Assembly (NCBI GenBank): GCA_001298575.1
Contig: LJCV01000111.1
Span: 1-64,000, forward strand
Reading direction: 5' to 3'
DNA: 64,000 bases
Origin: Actinobacteria bacterium OK074
Lineage (GTDB): Bacteria > Actinomycetota > Actinomycetes > Streptomycetales > Streptomycetaceae
Shown here: piece by piece, positions 37,858-46,930 of the stretch
Layout: each line of letters begins with the position of its first letter
Position numbering within the stretch: position 1 is the first letter of the stretch
Program-made: the position numbers and the translations under genes
The notes under the pieces: model-generated
The model's database searches: none
Seen by the model: the letters and a program-made list of their open reading frames with translations, nothing else
What the model was told of the DNA's origin: nothing

Positions 37858-39035
37858 ATCTCCTCCGTTTCCGATCGTTCGCCCAGGAGCCGGCTGAGGG
37901 ACTCGTGGTTCAGCCGGCGGGGATTGTCGTGGCAGCGGGGGTAGGACACGGCTTCGGCCGCCACTTTCCGGTGGTCGGCGGCGAGTTCGTCGTAGGGGGT
38001 CAGCTCGCAGGCCGCCAGGAAGCGCTCCACCCGGGCCGCGGCCAGGGCCGGAGCGCCGCCGAGCGGGGCGGCGAGGGAGCCGATCACCCGGCGTACGTGC
38101 TCGACGCCCCGCGGATCGAGGCAGTCGTCCGGGGGCACGGCGTGGTTGTAGCGCAGCAGGCGGCCCAGCGTCACACCGCAGGCGTGACCGTGGGCCAGCC
38201 CCAGCCGGAGCGTCAGGGGGTAGGAGATGGCGTGGCACGAGGAGGTCTGGGCCAGGGCGATGGCCCGTCCGGAGTGGTGGGCGGCGCGCTGGAGACCGAG
38301 CCGTGCCTCGCCGTCCGGGGTGCCGTCCTGGACGCGGTCGAGGACCTTGGCCACCAGGGTCACGGCGGAGGTGCCCCAGCGGATCGACTCCGGTGTCGAG
38401 CGGATCGACCAGGATGCCTCGGCGCCTTGGCAGAGGGCGTCCAGGATGCCCGTGGCGAGGTCGCGCCGTCCCAGGCCGGCCAGCAGCTCCGGGGCGAGCA
38501 CAGCGGCGCGCGGGCGTACGCCGGGCCCGGTGAGCGACAGTTTCCGCCGGTGCCGGAGGTCCCACAGGGTGGCGAACGGCGTGGCCTCGGCACCGGTCCC
38601 GGCGGTGGTGGGGACCGCCACGACCTGGAACGGGGCGGTGGGATCGTCGGGCACCGGCCCGGCCGCGCATGCCTGGCGGACCTGGTCCGCGTCCAGCGGA
38701 CCCCGGCGGGAGAGAGCTGCCGCCGCTTTCACCGCGTCCATGACGGTTCCGCCGCCGATCGCCACCACCATGTCCGCCCGGATCAGCCGCAGTTGGCGGA
38801 CGAGCGTGGCGACACTGTCCGGAGTGGTCGCACCTTCGTGCACCACGATCATGGGGTCCAGGGGTCGTAGGACGCCTGTCAGCCGGGCCGCCCAGGGCCG
38901 CGAGGCGAATCCCGGGCCCACGACCTGGGCCACGCGCGGAGTTCGCCTCAGCGGGCCGGCCAGCCGCTCAGTGACCCGAACGATCTCGCCGATGCCCTCG
39001 GCCACCACGAATGCGCCGGGTGCCGTACCGGTCAT
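37848..39035 (-). CDS. phpC: Phosphonoacetaldehyde reductase (Fe-type alcohol dehydrogenase)
   Basis: A 395-residue group III metal-dependent alcohol dehydrogenase. VAIGGGTVMDAVKAAAAL is the GGGS-type NAD-binding loop. Metal ligands are expected in ILDALCQGAEAS, SCHAISYPLTLRLGLAHGHA and the preceding Asp region. It reduces phosphonoacetaldehyde to 2-hydroxyethylphosphonate, the PhpD substrate. ATG 39035 is preceded by GGAG. It overlaps phpD by 10 bp. Confidence 0.93.
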   Translation of the reverse strand: MTGTAPGAFVVAEGIGEIVRVTERLAGPLRRTPRVAQVVGPGFASRPWAARLTGVLRPLDPMIVVHEGATTPDSVATLVRQLRLIRADMVVAIGGGTVMDAVKAAAALSRRGPLDADQVRQACAAGPVPDDPTAPFQVVAVPTTAGTGAEATPFATLWDLRHRRKLSLTGPGVRPRAAVLAPELLAGLGRRDLATGILDALCQGAEASWSIRSTPESIRWGTSAVTLVAKVLDRVQDGTPDGEARLGLQRAAHHSGRAIALAQTSSCHAISYPLTLRLGLAHGHACGVTLGRLLRYNHAVPPDDCLDPRGVEHVRRVIGSLAAPLGGAPALAAARVERFLAACELTPYDELAADHRKVAAEAVSYPRCHDNPRRLNHESLSRLLGERSETEEMCG

Positions 39036-39119
39036 GGGAGTCACACTCCTTTCTTCCCTCGTTCTCTCGTACGGCGAGAAATACGGGCAGGACAGCACCG
39101 CCGGTCGCGCGCCGCCGGG

Positions 39120-41846
39120 TCAGAGAAAATCGCGCAGGGTATACGGCAGGATTCCGCCGTGTCTGATGAATTCCGCTTCCATGTCCGTGTCGACCCGGAC
39201 CACGGCATCGAAGGAGACATCGCCCGCAGTTACCCGAACAGTACGCGGCAGAGAATCCGCGAAATCCTTGACGCCGCTGATGTCGATTTCCTCGGCACCG
39301 GTGAGACCGAGCGTCCGCGCATTCTCGCCCGCTGGAAACTCCAGTGGCAGAATTCCCATCCCGACAAGGTTGGACCGGTGGATCCGTTCGAAGGACTCCG
39401 CGATCACCGCGCGGACCCCGAGCAGGGCCGGCCCCTTCGCCGCCCAGTCCCGGGAGGATCCGGTGCCGTACTCGCGTCCGGCCAGGACGACCAGGGGGAT
39501 GCCCGCCGCCTGGTAGGCAAGGGCCGCCTCGTGGATGGTGGTCGTCTCGCCGGTCAGGTGGTTCATCGTGTAACCGCCCGTTTTTCCGGCGGCCAGACGG
39601 TTGCGCAGCCGGGCGTTGGAGAACAGGCCACGCAGCAGGACCTCGTGGTTGCAGCGCCGTGCGCCGTAGGAGTTGAAGTCCTCGGCCGGCACCCCGAGGC
39701 CCCGCAGGTGCGCGCCGGCCGCCGAATGCGCGGGGATGCCGCCCGCGGGTGAGATGTGGTCGGTGGTGACGGAGTCGCCGAGGTCGGCCAGGACCCGGGC
39801 GGCGGTGATGTCGGCCACGGGCGGCGGCTGGGCCGTGGTGCCGTCGAAGTACGGCGGCGGCGCGATGTAGGTGGACTTCTCCGACCACGGGTACAGCTGC
39901 CGGGCGTGCGCCGGGATGGCGCGCCACTGCTCGTCGCCGGCCATCAGGGAGTCGTACATCGTCGTGTACGTGTCGGGGCCGACCGCCGTCCGCGCCACCT
40001 CGGCGCTCTCCCGGCCGTCGGGCCAGATGTCGGCCAGGGTGACGGGGCGGCCGTCGAAGGACTCGCCGATGGGTTCGCTGGTGAGGTCGATGTCCATCGT
40101 TCCGGCCAGGGCGTAGGCGACCACCAGCGGCGGTGAGGCGAGGTAGTTCATCCGGACGTCCGGGTTGATCCGGCCTTCGAAGTTGCGGTTGCCCGACAGC
40201 ACGGCCACGGAGGCCAGACCCGACTCGCGCACGGCCGCGGCCACGGATTCCGGCAGCGGCCCCGAATTGCCGATGCAGGAGGTGCAGCCGTAGGCCACCA
40301 GGCTGAAGCCGAGCTTGTCCAGACAGGTGTCCAGACCGGCCCTGGCCAGGTACTCCATCACGGCGGCGGAGCCCGGTGCGAGGGTGCTCTTGACCCAGGG
40401 GCGCGGCTGGAGGCCGAGTTCGAGGGCCTTCTTGGCGAGCAGTCCGGCCGCGATCATCAGGGCGGGGTTGGAGGTGTTGGTGCAGGACGTGATGGCGGCC
40501 AGCACCACGGCACCGTCCGCGAGCAGGTGGCGGCTGCCGTCCGGCGCCGTGACCTCGGCCCGGCGCGGTGTGCTGCCGGTGACGTCGGTCACGGCCTCGG
40601 CGAAGGCGGTACGGGCGTCCGCCAGCGGCACCCGGTCCTGGGGGCGACGGGGGCCGGCGATCGAGGGAACGACCGAGTCCAGGTCGAAGGAGAGGCGTTC
40701 GCTGTACTGGATACGGGCCACCGCCGCGGGGTCGTACCACAGCCCCTGTGTCTCACAGTAGGCGCGCACCAGGGCCAGTTGGCGTTCGCTCCGGCCGGTG
40801 GCACGCAGGTAGCGCAGGACCTCCTCGTCCACCGGGAACAGCGCCGAGGTGGCGCCGTACTCCGGGCACATGTTGGCGATGGTGGCCCGGTCGGCCGCGC
40901 TCAGTGCGGCCAGGCCCGGACCGTGGAACTCGATGAACGAGCCCACCACGCCGTGCGCCCGCAGCCGTTCGGTGAGGGTCAGCACGATGTCGGTCGCCGT
41001 CACCCCGTCCGCGGGCCGGCCGGTGAGCTCGCAGCCGATGACCCGGGGGGCGCGCAGCGAGATCGGCTGGCCCAGCACCGCCGCCACCGCCTCGATGCCG
41101 CCGACTCCCCAGCCCAGCACCCCCAGGCCGTTGACCATCGGGGTGTGCGAATCGGTCCCGACGACCGTGTCCGGGTAGAGCACGGGGGTCTGCGCGGTGT
41201 CGTCGGCGATCACCACGCCGGCCAGACGTTCCAGGTTGACCTGGTGGATGATGCCGGTGTTCGGCGGCACGATGCGCAGCCGCTCGAAGGTGGCCTCCGC
41301 CCAGCGCAGCAGTTCGTAGCGCTCCCGGTTGCGGGTGTGGTCCAGGGCCGCGTTGCGGGCATGGGCGTCCGGCGTGCCGAACACGTCGGCCATCACGGAG
41401 TGGTCCACGACCAGATCCACCGGGATACGGGGGCTGAGCACCTCGGGGTCTCCCCCGAGCCGCACGAACGCCTCTCGCATCGCGGCCAGATCGACCAGGC
41501 ACGGGACACCGCTGTAGTCCTGCATGACCACTCGGGCCGGATGGAAGAGGATCTCGGGTGCCGGCCCCTGCGGGTGCCAGGCGGCCAGCGCCCCGATGTG
41601 GGCGGCGTCCACACGGACACCGTCCTCGTGCCGCAGCAGATTCTCCAGGAGAATACGGAGACTGTACGGAAGGCTTTCGGCATTCGGTACCGAGTTCAGC
41701 AGCCGAAATATTTCGAATGACTCACCCGCCACGTCGATGACATCGCGAGCTCCGAAACTGTCGGGGTGTTCATCTTTCCGGTACCGACGACTCACCCAGT
41801 CCTCCTCCGCAGATTGCTGCGAGCTTTTCTGAACTATCTCAATCAT
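39120..41846 (-). CDS. pmi: Phosphinomethylmalate isomerase (aconitase family)
   Basis: A 908-residue aconitase A/IRP-type protein. It has the conserved DTVVGTDSHTPMVNGLGVLG, the three [4Fe-4S] cysteines in ITSCTNTSNP and YGCTSCIGNSGPL, and the C-terminal swivel domain REYGTGSSRDWAAKGP. In the pathway it isomerises phosphinomethylmalate, in analogy to citrate to isocitrate. A second, housekeeping aconitase is expected elsewhere. It starts at ATG 41846, 68 bp after phsC. Confidence 0.94.
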   Translation of the reverse strand: MIEIVQKSSQQSAEEDWVSRRYRKDEHPDSFGARDVIDVAGESFEIFRLLNSVPNAESLPYSLRILLENLLRHEDGVRVDAAHIGALAAWHPQGPAPEILFHPARVVMQDYSGVPCLVDLAAMREAFVRLGGDPEVLSPRIPVDLVVDHSVMADVFGTPDAHARNAALDHTRNRERYELLRWAEATFERLRIVPPNTGIIHQVNLERLAGVVIADDTAQTPVLYPDTVVGTDSHTPMVNGLGVLGWGVGGIEAVAAVLGQPISLRAPRVIGCELTGRPADGVTATDIVLTLTERLRAHGVVGSFIEFHGPGLAALSAADRATIANMCPEYGATSALFPVDEEVLRYLRATGRSERQLALVRAYCETQGLWYDPAAVARIQYSERLSFDLDSVVPSIAGPRRPQDRVPLADARTAFAEAVTDVTGSTPRRAEVTAPDGSRHLLADGAVVLAAITSCTNTSNPALMIAAGLLAKKALELGLQPRPWVKSTLAPGSAAVMEYLARAGLDTCLDKLGFSLVAYGCTSCIGNSGPLPESVAAAVRESGLASVAVLSGNRNFEGRINPDVRMNYLASPPLVVAYALAGTMDIDLTSEPIGESFDGRPVTLADIWPDGRESAEVARTAVGPDTYTTMYDSLMAGDEQWRAIPAHARQLYPWSEKSTYIAPPPYFDGTTAQPPPVADITAARVLADLGDSVTTDHISPAGGIPAHSAAGAHLRGLGVPAEDFNSYGARRCNHEVLLRGLFSNARLRNRLAAGKTGGYTMNHLTGETTTIHEAALAYQAAGIPLVVLAGREYGTGSSRDWAAKGPALLGVRAVIAESFERIHRSNLVGMGILPLEFPAGENARTLGLTGAEEIDISGVKDFADSLPRTVRVTAGDVSFDAVVRVDTDMEAEFIRHGGILPYTLRDFL

Positions 41847-41914
41847 CGCCCTACGGAAAGCCCGGCACCAGAGGATCAGCTATTCCACTAGTGGCCATGT
41901 CCATCTGCGGAAGT

Positions 41915-44900
41915 TCATTCGCGCGCCGCTGCAACACTTCTGGCCAGCCCGGAAACAGTGGATTCCACAAACAGGGTTCGCACCGGCAGCCGTATCCCGA
42001 AGACCTGATTGACGCGGGCGACGAGCCGCGTCGCGGAGAGCGAGTTCCCGCCCACCTCGAAGAAATTGTCGGCGCCGCCGGGCAGGGCGATGCCAAGAAC
42101 CTCCCGCCAGATCTCGGCCACCCGTTCCTCGACCGGATCCAGCAGCGGCGGTCGCTGCCGATCGGTGTCCTGCGACCGTTCGAGCGGGTCCGGCAGGGCG
42201 TCGCGGTCGAGTTTGCCGTTGGGGGTGGTCGGCAACGCGTCGAGCATCACGAAGAGTTCGGGCACCATGTAGCCGGGCAGCCGGTCCTTGAGCCACTGGC
42301 GCAGGTCGGCCGGGGTGGGCCGCTCCCCTCCCGGTGCCGGTACCGCATAACCGACCAGTCGCCTGTCGGCCCCTTCTCCCCGGACCAGGACAACGGCGGT
42401 GCGGACACCCGGATGGTCCTCCAGCCGGGTCTCGATCTCGCCCGGTTCGATCCGGAAGCCGCGCAGTTTGACCTGGTGGTCGGCGCGCCCGAGGAACTCC
42501 AGCTCGCCGTCGGCGCACCAGCGCACCAGGTCGCCGGTGCGGTACAGGCGGGCGCCCGGCTCGGTACCGGAGGGATCGGGGACAAAGCGCGCGGCGGTGA
42601 CATCGGGCTGGGCGAGGTAACCCCGGGCGAGTCCGACGCCGCCCAGGTACAGCTCGCCCTGCCGGCCGAAGGGGACGGGGGACAGCGTGTCGTCCAGGAC
42701 GTGCAGCGTGCACCCGGCCACCGGACGGCCGAGGGGCGGGACCCGGCCGGAGGAGCACCGCGCGATGGTGGCGCAGATGGTGGCCTCGGTAGGTCCGTAC
42801 GCGTTGAACACGTCACGCCCGTCGCACCACTGCTGGGCGAGCTCCAGGGTCGCGGCCTCGCCCCCCATGACCACGGTGCGAAGACCCGGGAGTTCGCTCC
42901 TGGTGAGCGTGGACAGCGCTGACGGCGACAGCAGCACCGTGCTGATCCGGCGCTCCCGGATCAGCCGGGCCAGATCCTCGCCGGGCACCAGCTCCGCACG
43001 CGGTTCGAGGACCAGGGTCGCCCCGGCTCCGAACGTCATCAGCAGTTCCATCACGGAGGCGTCGAAGCTCGGCGAGGCGAACCGCAGGACACGGCTGCCC
43101 GGCCCCTGGGCGAACTGCTCGAAGCTGCGGGTCAGGCTGCCGATGCCGCGGTGGGGCACCATGACCCCCTTGGGCACACCGGTCGAGCCCGAGGTGAAGA
43201 TGACGTAGGCGAGTTGCTGCGGCGGGACGGAAACCGCCGGCCGGTCCCCGGGCTGGTCGGCGAGGGCGGCCCGGACCGTGTCGTCGTCCATGAGCACCGG
43301 GGTGACATCGTTCCCGGCGAACCGGTCCGCCAGCGACCTGCGGGTCAGCAGCAGTTGTGCCCCGCTGCGGCGCAGGACATGGTCCAGCCGGGCCGCCGGA
43401 TACGCCGGATCGAGTGGCAGCAGGACGGCTCCGGCCTTCAGGACCCCGAAGGCGGCCACGACGGCGTCCGCCGTTTCGTCCAGTGCCACCCCGATGGGCT
43501 GTTCGGCCTCGACGCCGAGCGTGAGCAGGTAGTGGGCGAGACGGTTGGCGGCCTCGTCCAGTTGCCGGTAGGTCAGGTGCCGGTCGGGGGCCTCCACCGC
43601 GGTGTTCTCCGGCCGGCGCCGGGCCGCGTCCTCCAGCACCCCGTGCAGGGTGCGGTGCTGCGGGGGATCGTCCTCGACAGCGGCGTTGACCTGCCGCAGG
43701 TGCCGGTTCTCGTCCCCGGTGAGCACCGGCAGCGCGGCCAGCTCCAGGTCGGGGTCGGCGGTGACGGACCGTGCGAGCAGGTCGAGCCGCTCGGTGAGCC
43801 TGTCGATGGTGACGGGCTCGAACAGGTCGGTGCTGTACTCGAAGGAGCCGGCGAAGGCGCTCCCCGAGTCGGTGATCGTCAGTGTCAGATCGAACTTGGC
43901 GGAGCCCGGTGTGTGGGTCTCGCCATGCCCCTCGGGCACCAGGGTGTCCAGTTCGCCGGCGTCCTGGCCGTCCTCCATGACGAAGACGACCTGGAACAAC
44001 GGGTTGTGGGTCAGCGTGCGCTCGGCCCGCGTCTCCTCCACCAGCCGTTCGAAAGGCAGGTCCTGGCGGGCCAGCGCGTCGACGGTGGTCTGCCGGACCT
44101 GGGCCAGCAGGCCGCGGAAACTGGTGCCGGGTCCGGTCCCGACGCGTATGGCCAGGTTGTTGGTGAAGAAGCCGATCAGATCGTCCAGTTCGGAGCGGGC
44201 CCGGTTGGCCACCGGGGTTCCGATGACCATGTCCTGCTCCCCGCTCCAGCGGTGCAGCAGCGCGGCGAACAGCGTCAGCATCGTCATGAAGGGGGTGGTG
44301 CCGCAGGCCGTTCCCAGCTCCCGCAGGGCCGCGGTCACCTCGGCCGACAGGGCGAATCCACGCTGGGCTCCCTCGTTCGTGGTCACCGCGGGCCGCGGGC
44401 GGTCGAACGGCAGGTCGATGACCGGTGGCGCTCCACGCATCCGTTCGCGCCAGTAACCGAGCAGCTCTGCCAGCCGCCGGTCGTCCAGCTGGCGGCGCTG
44501 CCAGAGCGCGAAGTCCGCGTACTGGACCGGCAGCGCGGGGAGGCCGGACGCCTCACCGGTCTCCGCGGCGTGCAGCAGAGCGGTCAGGTCGCGGCGCAGC
44601 ACGCCGATCGACCAGCCGTCGAAGACGGTGTGATGGAAGGTCAGGAAGAGCAGGGTCTCGTCGTCCCGCAGCCGCAGCAGCAGACAGCGCAGCAGGGGGC
44701 CGGACGCCAGGTCGAAGGGGCGGCGTTTGTTCTCCTCGCACCGCGACAGCGCCGCGGCGGCCCGGTCGCTCTCGGGCAGCTCGCGCAGGTCGGTCTCGGT
44801 CAGGGGCGGGGACAGCCGGTCCATGACACGCTGCCTGGGCTCGCCGTCGTCCGACGGGAAGACGGTCCGCAGCACCTCGTGCCGTCGGGTCAGCTCGTCC

Positions 44901-45163
44901 AGCGCACCGCGTACCACGGCGGTGGTGAGGTGCCTGCGGAGCATCAGGGAGGCGGAGACGTTGTAGACCGCGCGGCTCGGCTCCAGTTGGTCGAGGAACC
45001 ATATCCGGTGCTGGGCGAAGGACAGCGGCACCGGCGCACCGTCGTCCGGTCTGCGCGGGATCCCCGGATCCGGACCCGGTCCGGCCGCCGCCCGCAGCCG
45101 GCTCTCGAACAACGCTCGGTGCTCGGGCGACAGCGCGGCAATCCTGGTGTGAAGGTCTTCCAC
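41915..45163 (-). CDS. phsC: NRPS elongation module PhsC (C-A-T)
   Basis: A 1082-residue single module: condensation domain (about 45-480, active site FHHTVFDGWS), adenylation domain (about 500-1000; FTSGSTGVPKG, LYRTGDLVRW, NGKLDRD) and a carrier domain (FFEVGGNSLSATR). No thioesterase domain follows, so release depends on the separate enzymes. My hand alignment to GrsA gives a pocket code D-A-M-L-V-G-A-I-C-K, which looks more like large aliphatic (Leu-type) codes than alanine codes. Bialaphos PhsC adds Ala; a Leu-adding version would make phosalacine. Start GTG 45163 follows GAGGGG. Confidence 0.9.
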   Translation of the reverse strand: MEDLHTRIAALSPEHRALFESRLRAAAGPGPDPGIPRRPDDGAPVPLSFAQHRIWFLDQLEPSRAVYNVSASLMLRRHLTTAVVRGALDELTRRHEVLRTVFPSDDGEPRQRVMDRLSPPLTETDLRELPESDRAAAALSRCEENKRRPFDLASGPLLRCLLLRLRDDETLLFLTFHHTVFDGWSIGVLRRDLTALLHAAETGEASGLPALPVQYADFALWQRRQLDDRRLAELLGYWRERMRGAPPVIDLPFDRPRPAVTTNEGAQRGFALSAEVTAALRELGTACGTTPFMTMLTLFAALLHRWSGEQDMVIGTPVANRARSELDDLIGFFTNNLAIRVGTGPGTSFRGLLAQVRQTTVDALARQDLPFERLVEETRAERTLTHNPLFQVVFVMEDGQDAGELDTLVPEGHGETHTPGSAKFDLTLTITDSGSAFAGSFEYSTDLFEPVTIDRLTERLDLLARSVTADPDLELAALPVLTGDENRHLRQVNAAVEDDPPQHRTLHGVLEDAARRRPENTAVEAPDRHLTYRQLDEAANRLAHYLLTLGVEAEQPIGVALDETADAVVAAFGVLKAGAVLLPLDPAYPAARLDHVLRRSGAQLLLTRRSLADRFAGNDVTPVLMDDDTVRAALADQPGDRPAVSVPPQQLAYVIFTSGSTGVPKGVMVPHRGIGSLTRSFEQFAQGPGSRVLRFASPSFDASVMELLMTFGAGATLVLEPRAELVPGEDLARLIRERRISTVLLSPSALSTLTRSELPGLRTVVMGGEAATLELAQQWCDGRDVFNAYGPTEATICATIARCSSGRVPPLGRPVAGCTLHVLDDTLSPVPFGRQGELYLGGVGLARGYLAQPDVTAARFVPDPSGTEPGARLYRTGDLVRWCADGELEFLGRADHQVKLRGFRIEPGEIETRLEDHPGVRTAVVLVRGEGADRRLVGYAVPAPGGERPTPADLRQWLKDRLPGYMVPELFVMLDALPTTPNGKLDRDALPDPLERSQDTDRQRPPLLDPVEERVAEIWREVLGIALPGGADNFFEVGGNSLSATRLVARVNQVFGIRLPVRTLFVESTVSGLARSVAAARE

Positions 45164-45234
45164 TCTGTTGCAATCCCCTCTGTGTGACGAGGCTGCCGCG
45201 GTGGTTCCGGCAGCGGCGCGCTCCGAGTGATCCG

Positions 45235-46878
45235 CTAGCCGAAGGCACGGACAGCGACGACGACGGCCGAGACGGTCCCCTCTCCGATGACGAGGCCCGA
45301 GGCCACGGTCCCCAAGGTCCCCGCCAGGTAGGGTGCCTTGCGGGTGACCAGCCAGGCCGCCACACCGCCCAGCGCCATCGTGAGCACCGTGTCGGGCGGC
45401 AGCAGCAGCCCGAGGCCCAGGCCGGACGGCGAGACCGGGGCGAACGTGAGCAGGAACCGCGCGGTCACGGCGGCGGCGAGCATGGGCCCGATCTGGTGGG
45501 CCTGCGAGGAGTCCAGCGTGTACGCGGTCGCGACGAAGCCGAAGGCACGGGCCAGGGGCGCGGGAAACTCCGGCTGCCCCACCAGGCCGGAACGCAGCAG
45601 TACCGCCATCATGCCCAGACCCACGACGGCGCCCAGCCAGCCGCCGAGGGCCTGGGTGGACAGCACCAGCCGCGGTGTGGGCCGTGCGGACACCGCCGTG
45701 TCCGCCACCCGGACCGCATAGGTGTAGTACAGCGCCGCCATCGCGGCTCCGGCGACGGCGGTGCCGAGAATGATCGCGTCGGAGACGGGCAGGCCGGCGA
45801 GCCGCAGCAGGATGATGCCGAGGAAGACGGCCGGGGACAGCGGCGCGATGCCGGTCTCGGCGCCGAGGCGGACGAAGAACAGCGCGAACAGCAGCGTCAT
45901 CACCGAGATCAGCGTCGCCACGCCGATCCCCCGGCCCGCCCCGTAGTGCCAGCACAGGGCGGCGGCACTGACCGCGAGGAGTCCGGCGAGGACAAGGCCC
46001 GCCCGGCGGTCACCGGTGCCGCGGGGGGTGGCCGGGCCACGCCTCATGACCCGGACCGATCTGGCCAGGACGGCCACCGAGTACCCGACGATGACGCCGA
46101 TCCCGACGGCGAGCACCGGGCCGTCGGACAGGTGCTGGGTGTAGCTGTCGTCGGGGTCGCGCCAGCCCCAGACCACCGAGGAGCACACGCTGCCGACGAG
46201 CATCCACAGCACGGTGCGGGTACCGGCGAGCGCGCCGGCGCCGAGCAGCAGGGGGGAAAGGGCCAGCCCCACGAACGCGGGGGTTCCGGGCAGGTGCGCG
46301 GTCCCGTCGCCCGTCACGGCGGAGGCGCCGAGCGCGACACCGCCGGAGGCGAGCGCCGACCACCACAGCGGGCGGGCGGAGACCTCCCCTTCCCTGCCGA
46401 GGCTCCCCATCAGGTCGATGGCCGGCCGCAGCGTGGGGAACGGCTGGTCCTCCTGTCGAAGCATCCGGACGGCGAACATCCCGAGCACCAGTCCGACGGC
46501 GTTGGCGAGCAGCACGATGAGGGCCAGGACGGCCCAGGCGGGCGGCTCGGCGTCCCGCAGATGATCGGCGGCGATCCCGGAACCCACCGCGGCGGCCGAG
46601 AGGTATCCGCTGGAAGCGATGGAGAAGACGATGAACAGGCTGGGCCACGACATGCGCCGACGCAGCCGCAGCCATGCCGCTCCCACCACCACGACCAGGG
46701 CCGATCCTCCGAAGCCCACCCCTGTCCTGAAGATGACCAGGATGTTGAAGACGCACAGCAGCGCGCCGATCAGGACCCCGCCTGCGACCGCCCATCCGTC
46801 GGGACGCCCGGCGGGCACCTCGGCGGCGGGCGGTGCGCCGGAGGTGTCGCTGTCCGCTTCGGTCGTGTTGTCAGTCAC
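45235..46878 (-). CDS. OPT-family oligopeptide transporter-like membrane protein
   Basis: A 547-residue, strongly hydrophobic protein with at least a dozen predicted membrane helices and a short hydrophilic N-terminus. Segments such as FVRLGAETGIAPLSPAVFLG and ALGGWLGAVVGLGMMAVLL fit the OPT (oligopeptide/YSL) family, which moves small peptides with protons. Placed between phsB and phsC, it may export or recapture the phosphinothricin peptide. The start is GTG 46878. Family call is moderate; direction of transport is unknown. Confidence 0.7.
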   Translation of the reverse strand: MTDNTTEADSDTSGAPPAAEVPAGRPDGWAVAGGVLIGALLCVFNILVIFRTGVGFGGSALVVVVGAAWLRLRRRMSWPSLFIVFSIASSGYLSAAAVGSGIAADHLRDAEPPAWAVLALIVLLANAVGLVLGMFAVRMLRQEDQPFPTLRPAIDLMGSLGREGEVSARPLWWSALASGGVALGASAVTGDGTAHLPGTPAFVGLALSPLLLGAGALAGTRTVLWMLVGSVCSSVVWGWRDPDDSYTQHLSDGPVLAVGIGVIVGYSVAVLARSVRVMRRGPATPRGTGDRRAGLVLAGLLAVSAAALCWHYGAGRGIGVATLISVMTLLFALFFVRLGAETGIAPLSPAVFLGIILLRLAGLPVSDAIILGTAVAGAAMAALYYTYAVRVADTAVSARPTPRLVLSTQALGGWLGAVVGLGMMAVLLRSGLVGQPEFPAPLARAFGFVATAYTLDSSQAHQIGPMLAAAVTARFLLTFAPVSPSGLGLGLLLPPDTVLTMALGGVAAWLVTRKAPYLAGTLGTVASGLVIGEGTVSAVVVAVRAFG

Positions 46879-46930
46879 TGGCTCTCCTGTCGGCCATTCC
46901 CCTGCGGCATCGGTCCGGTCCTTCGCCCCT

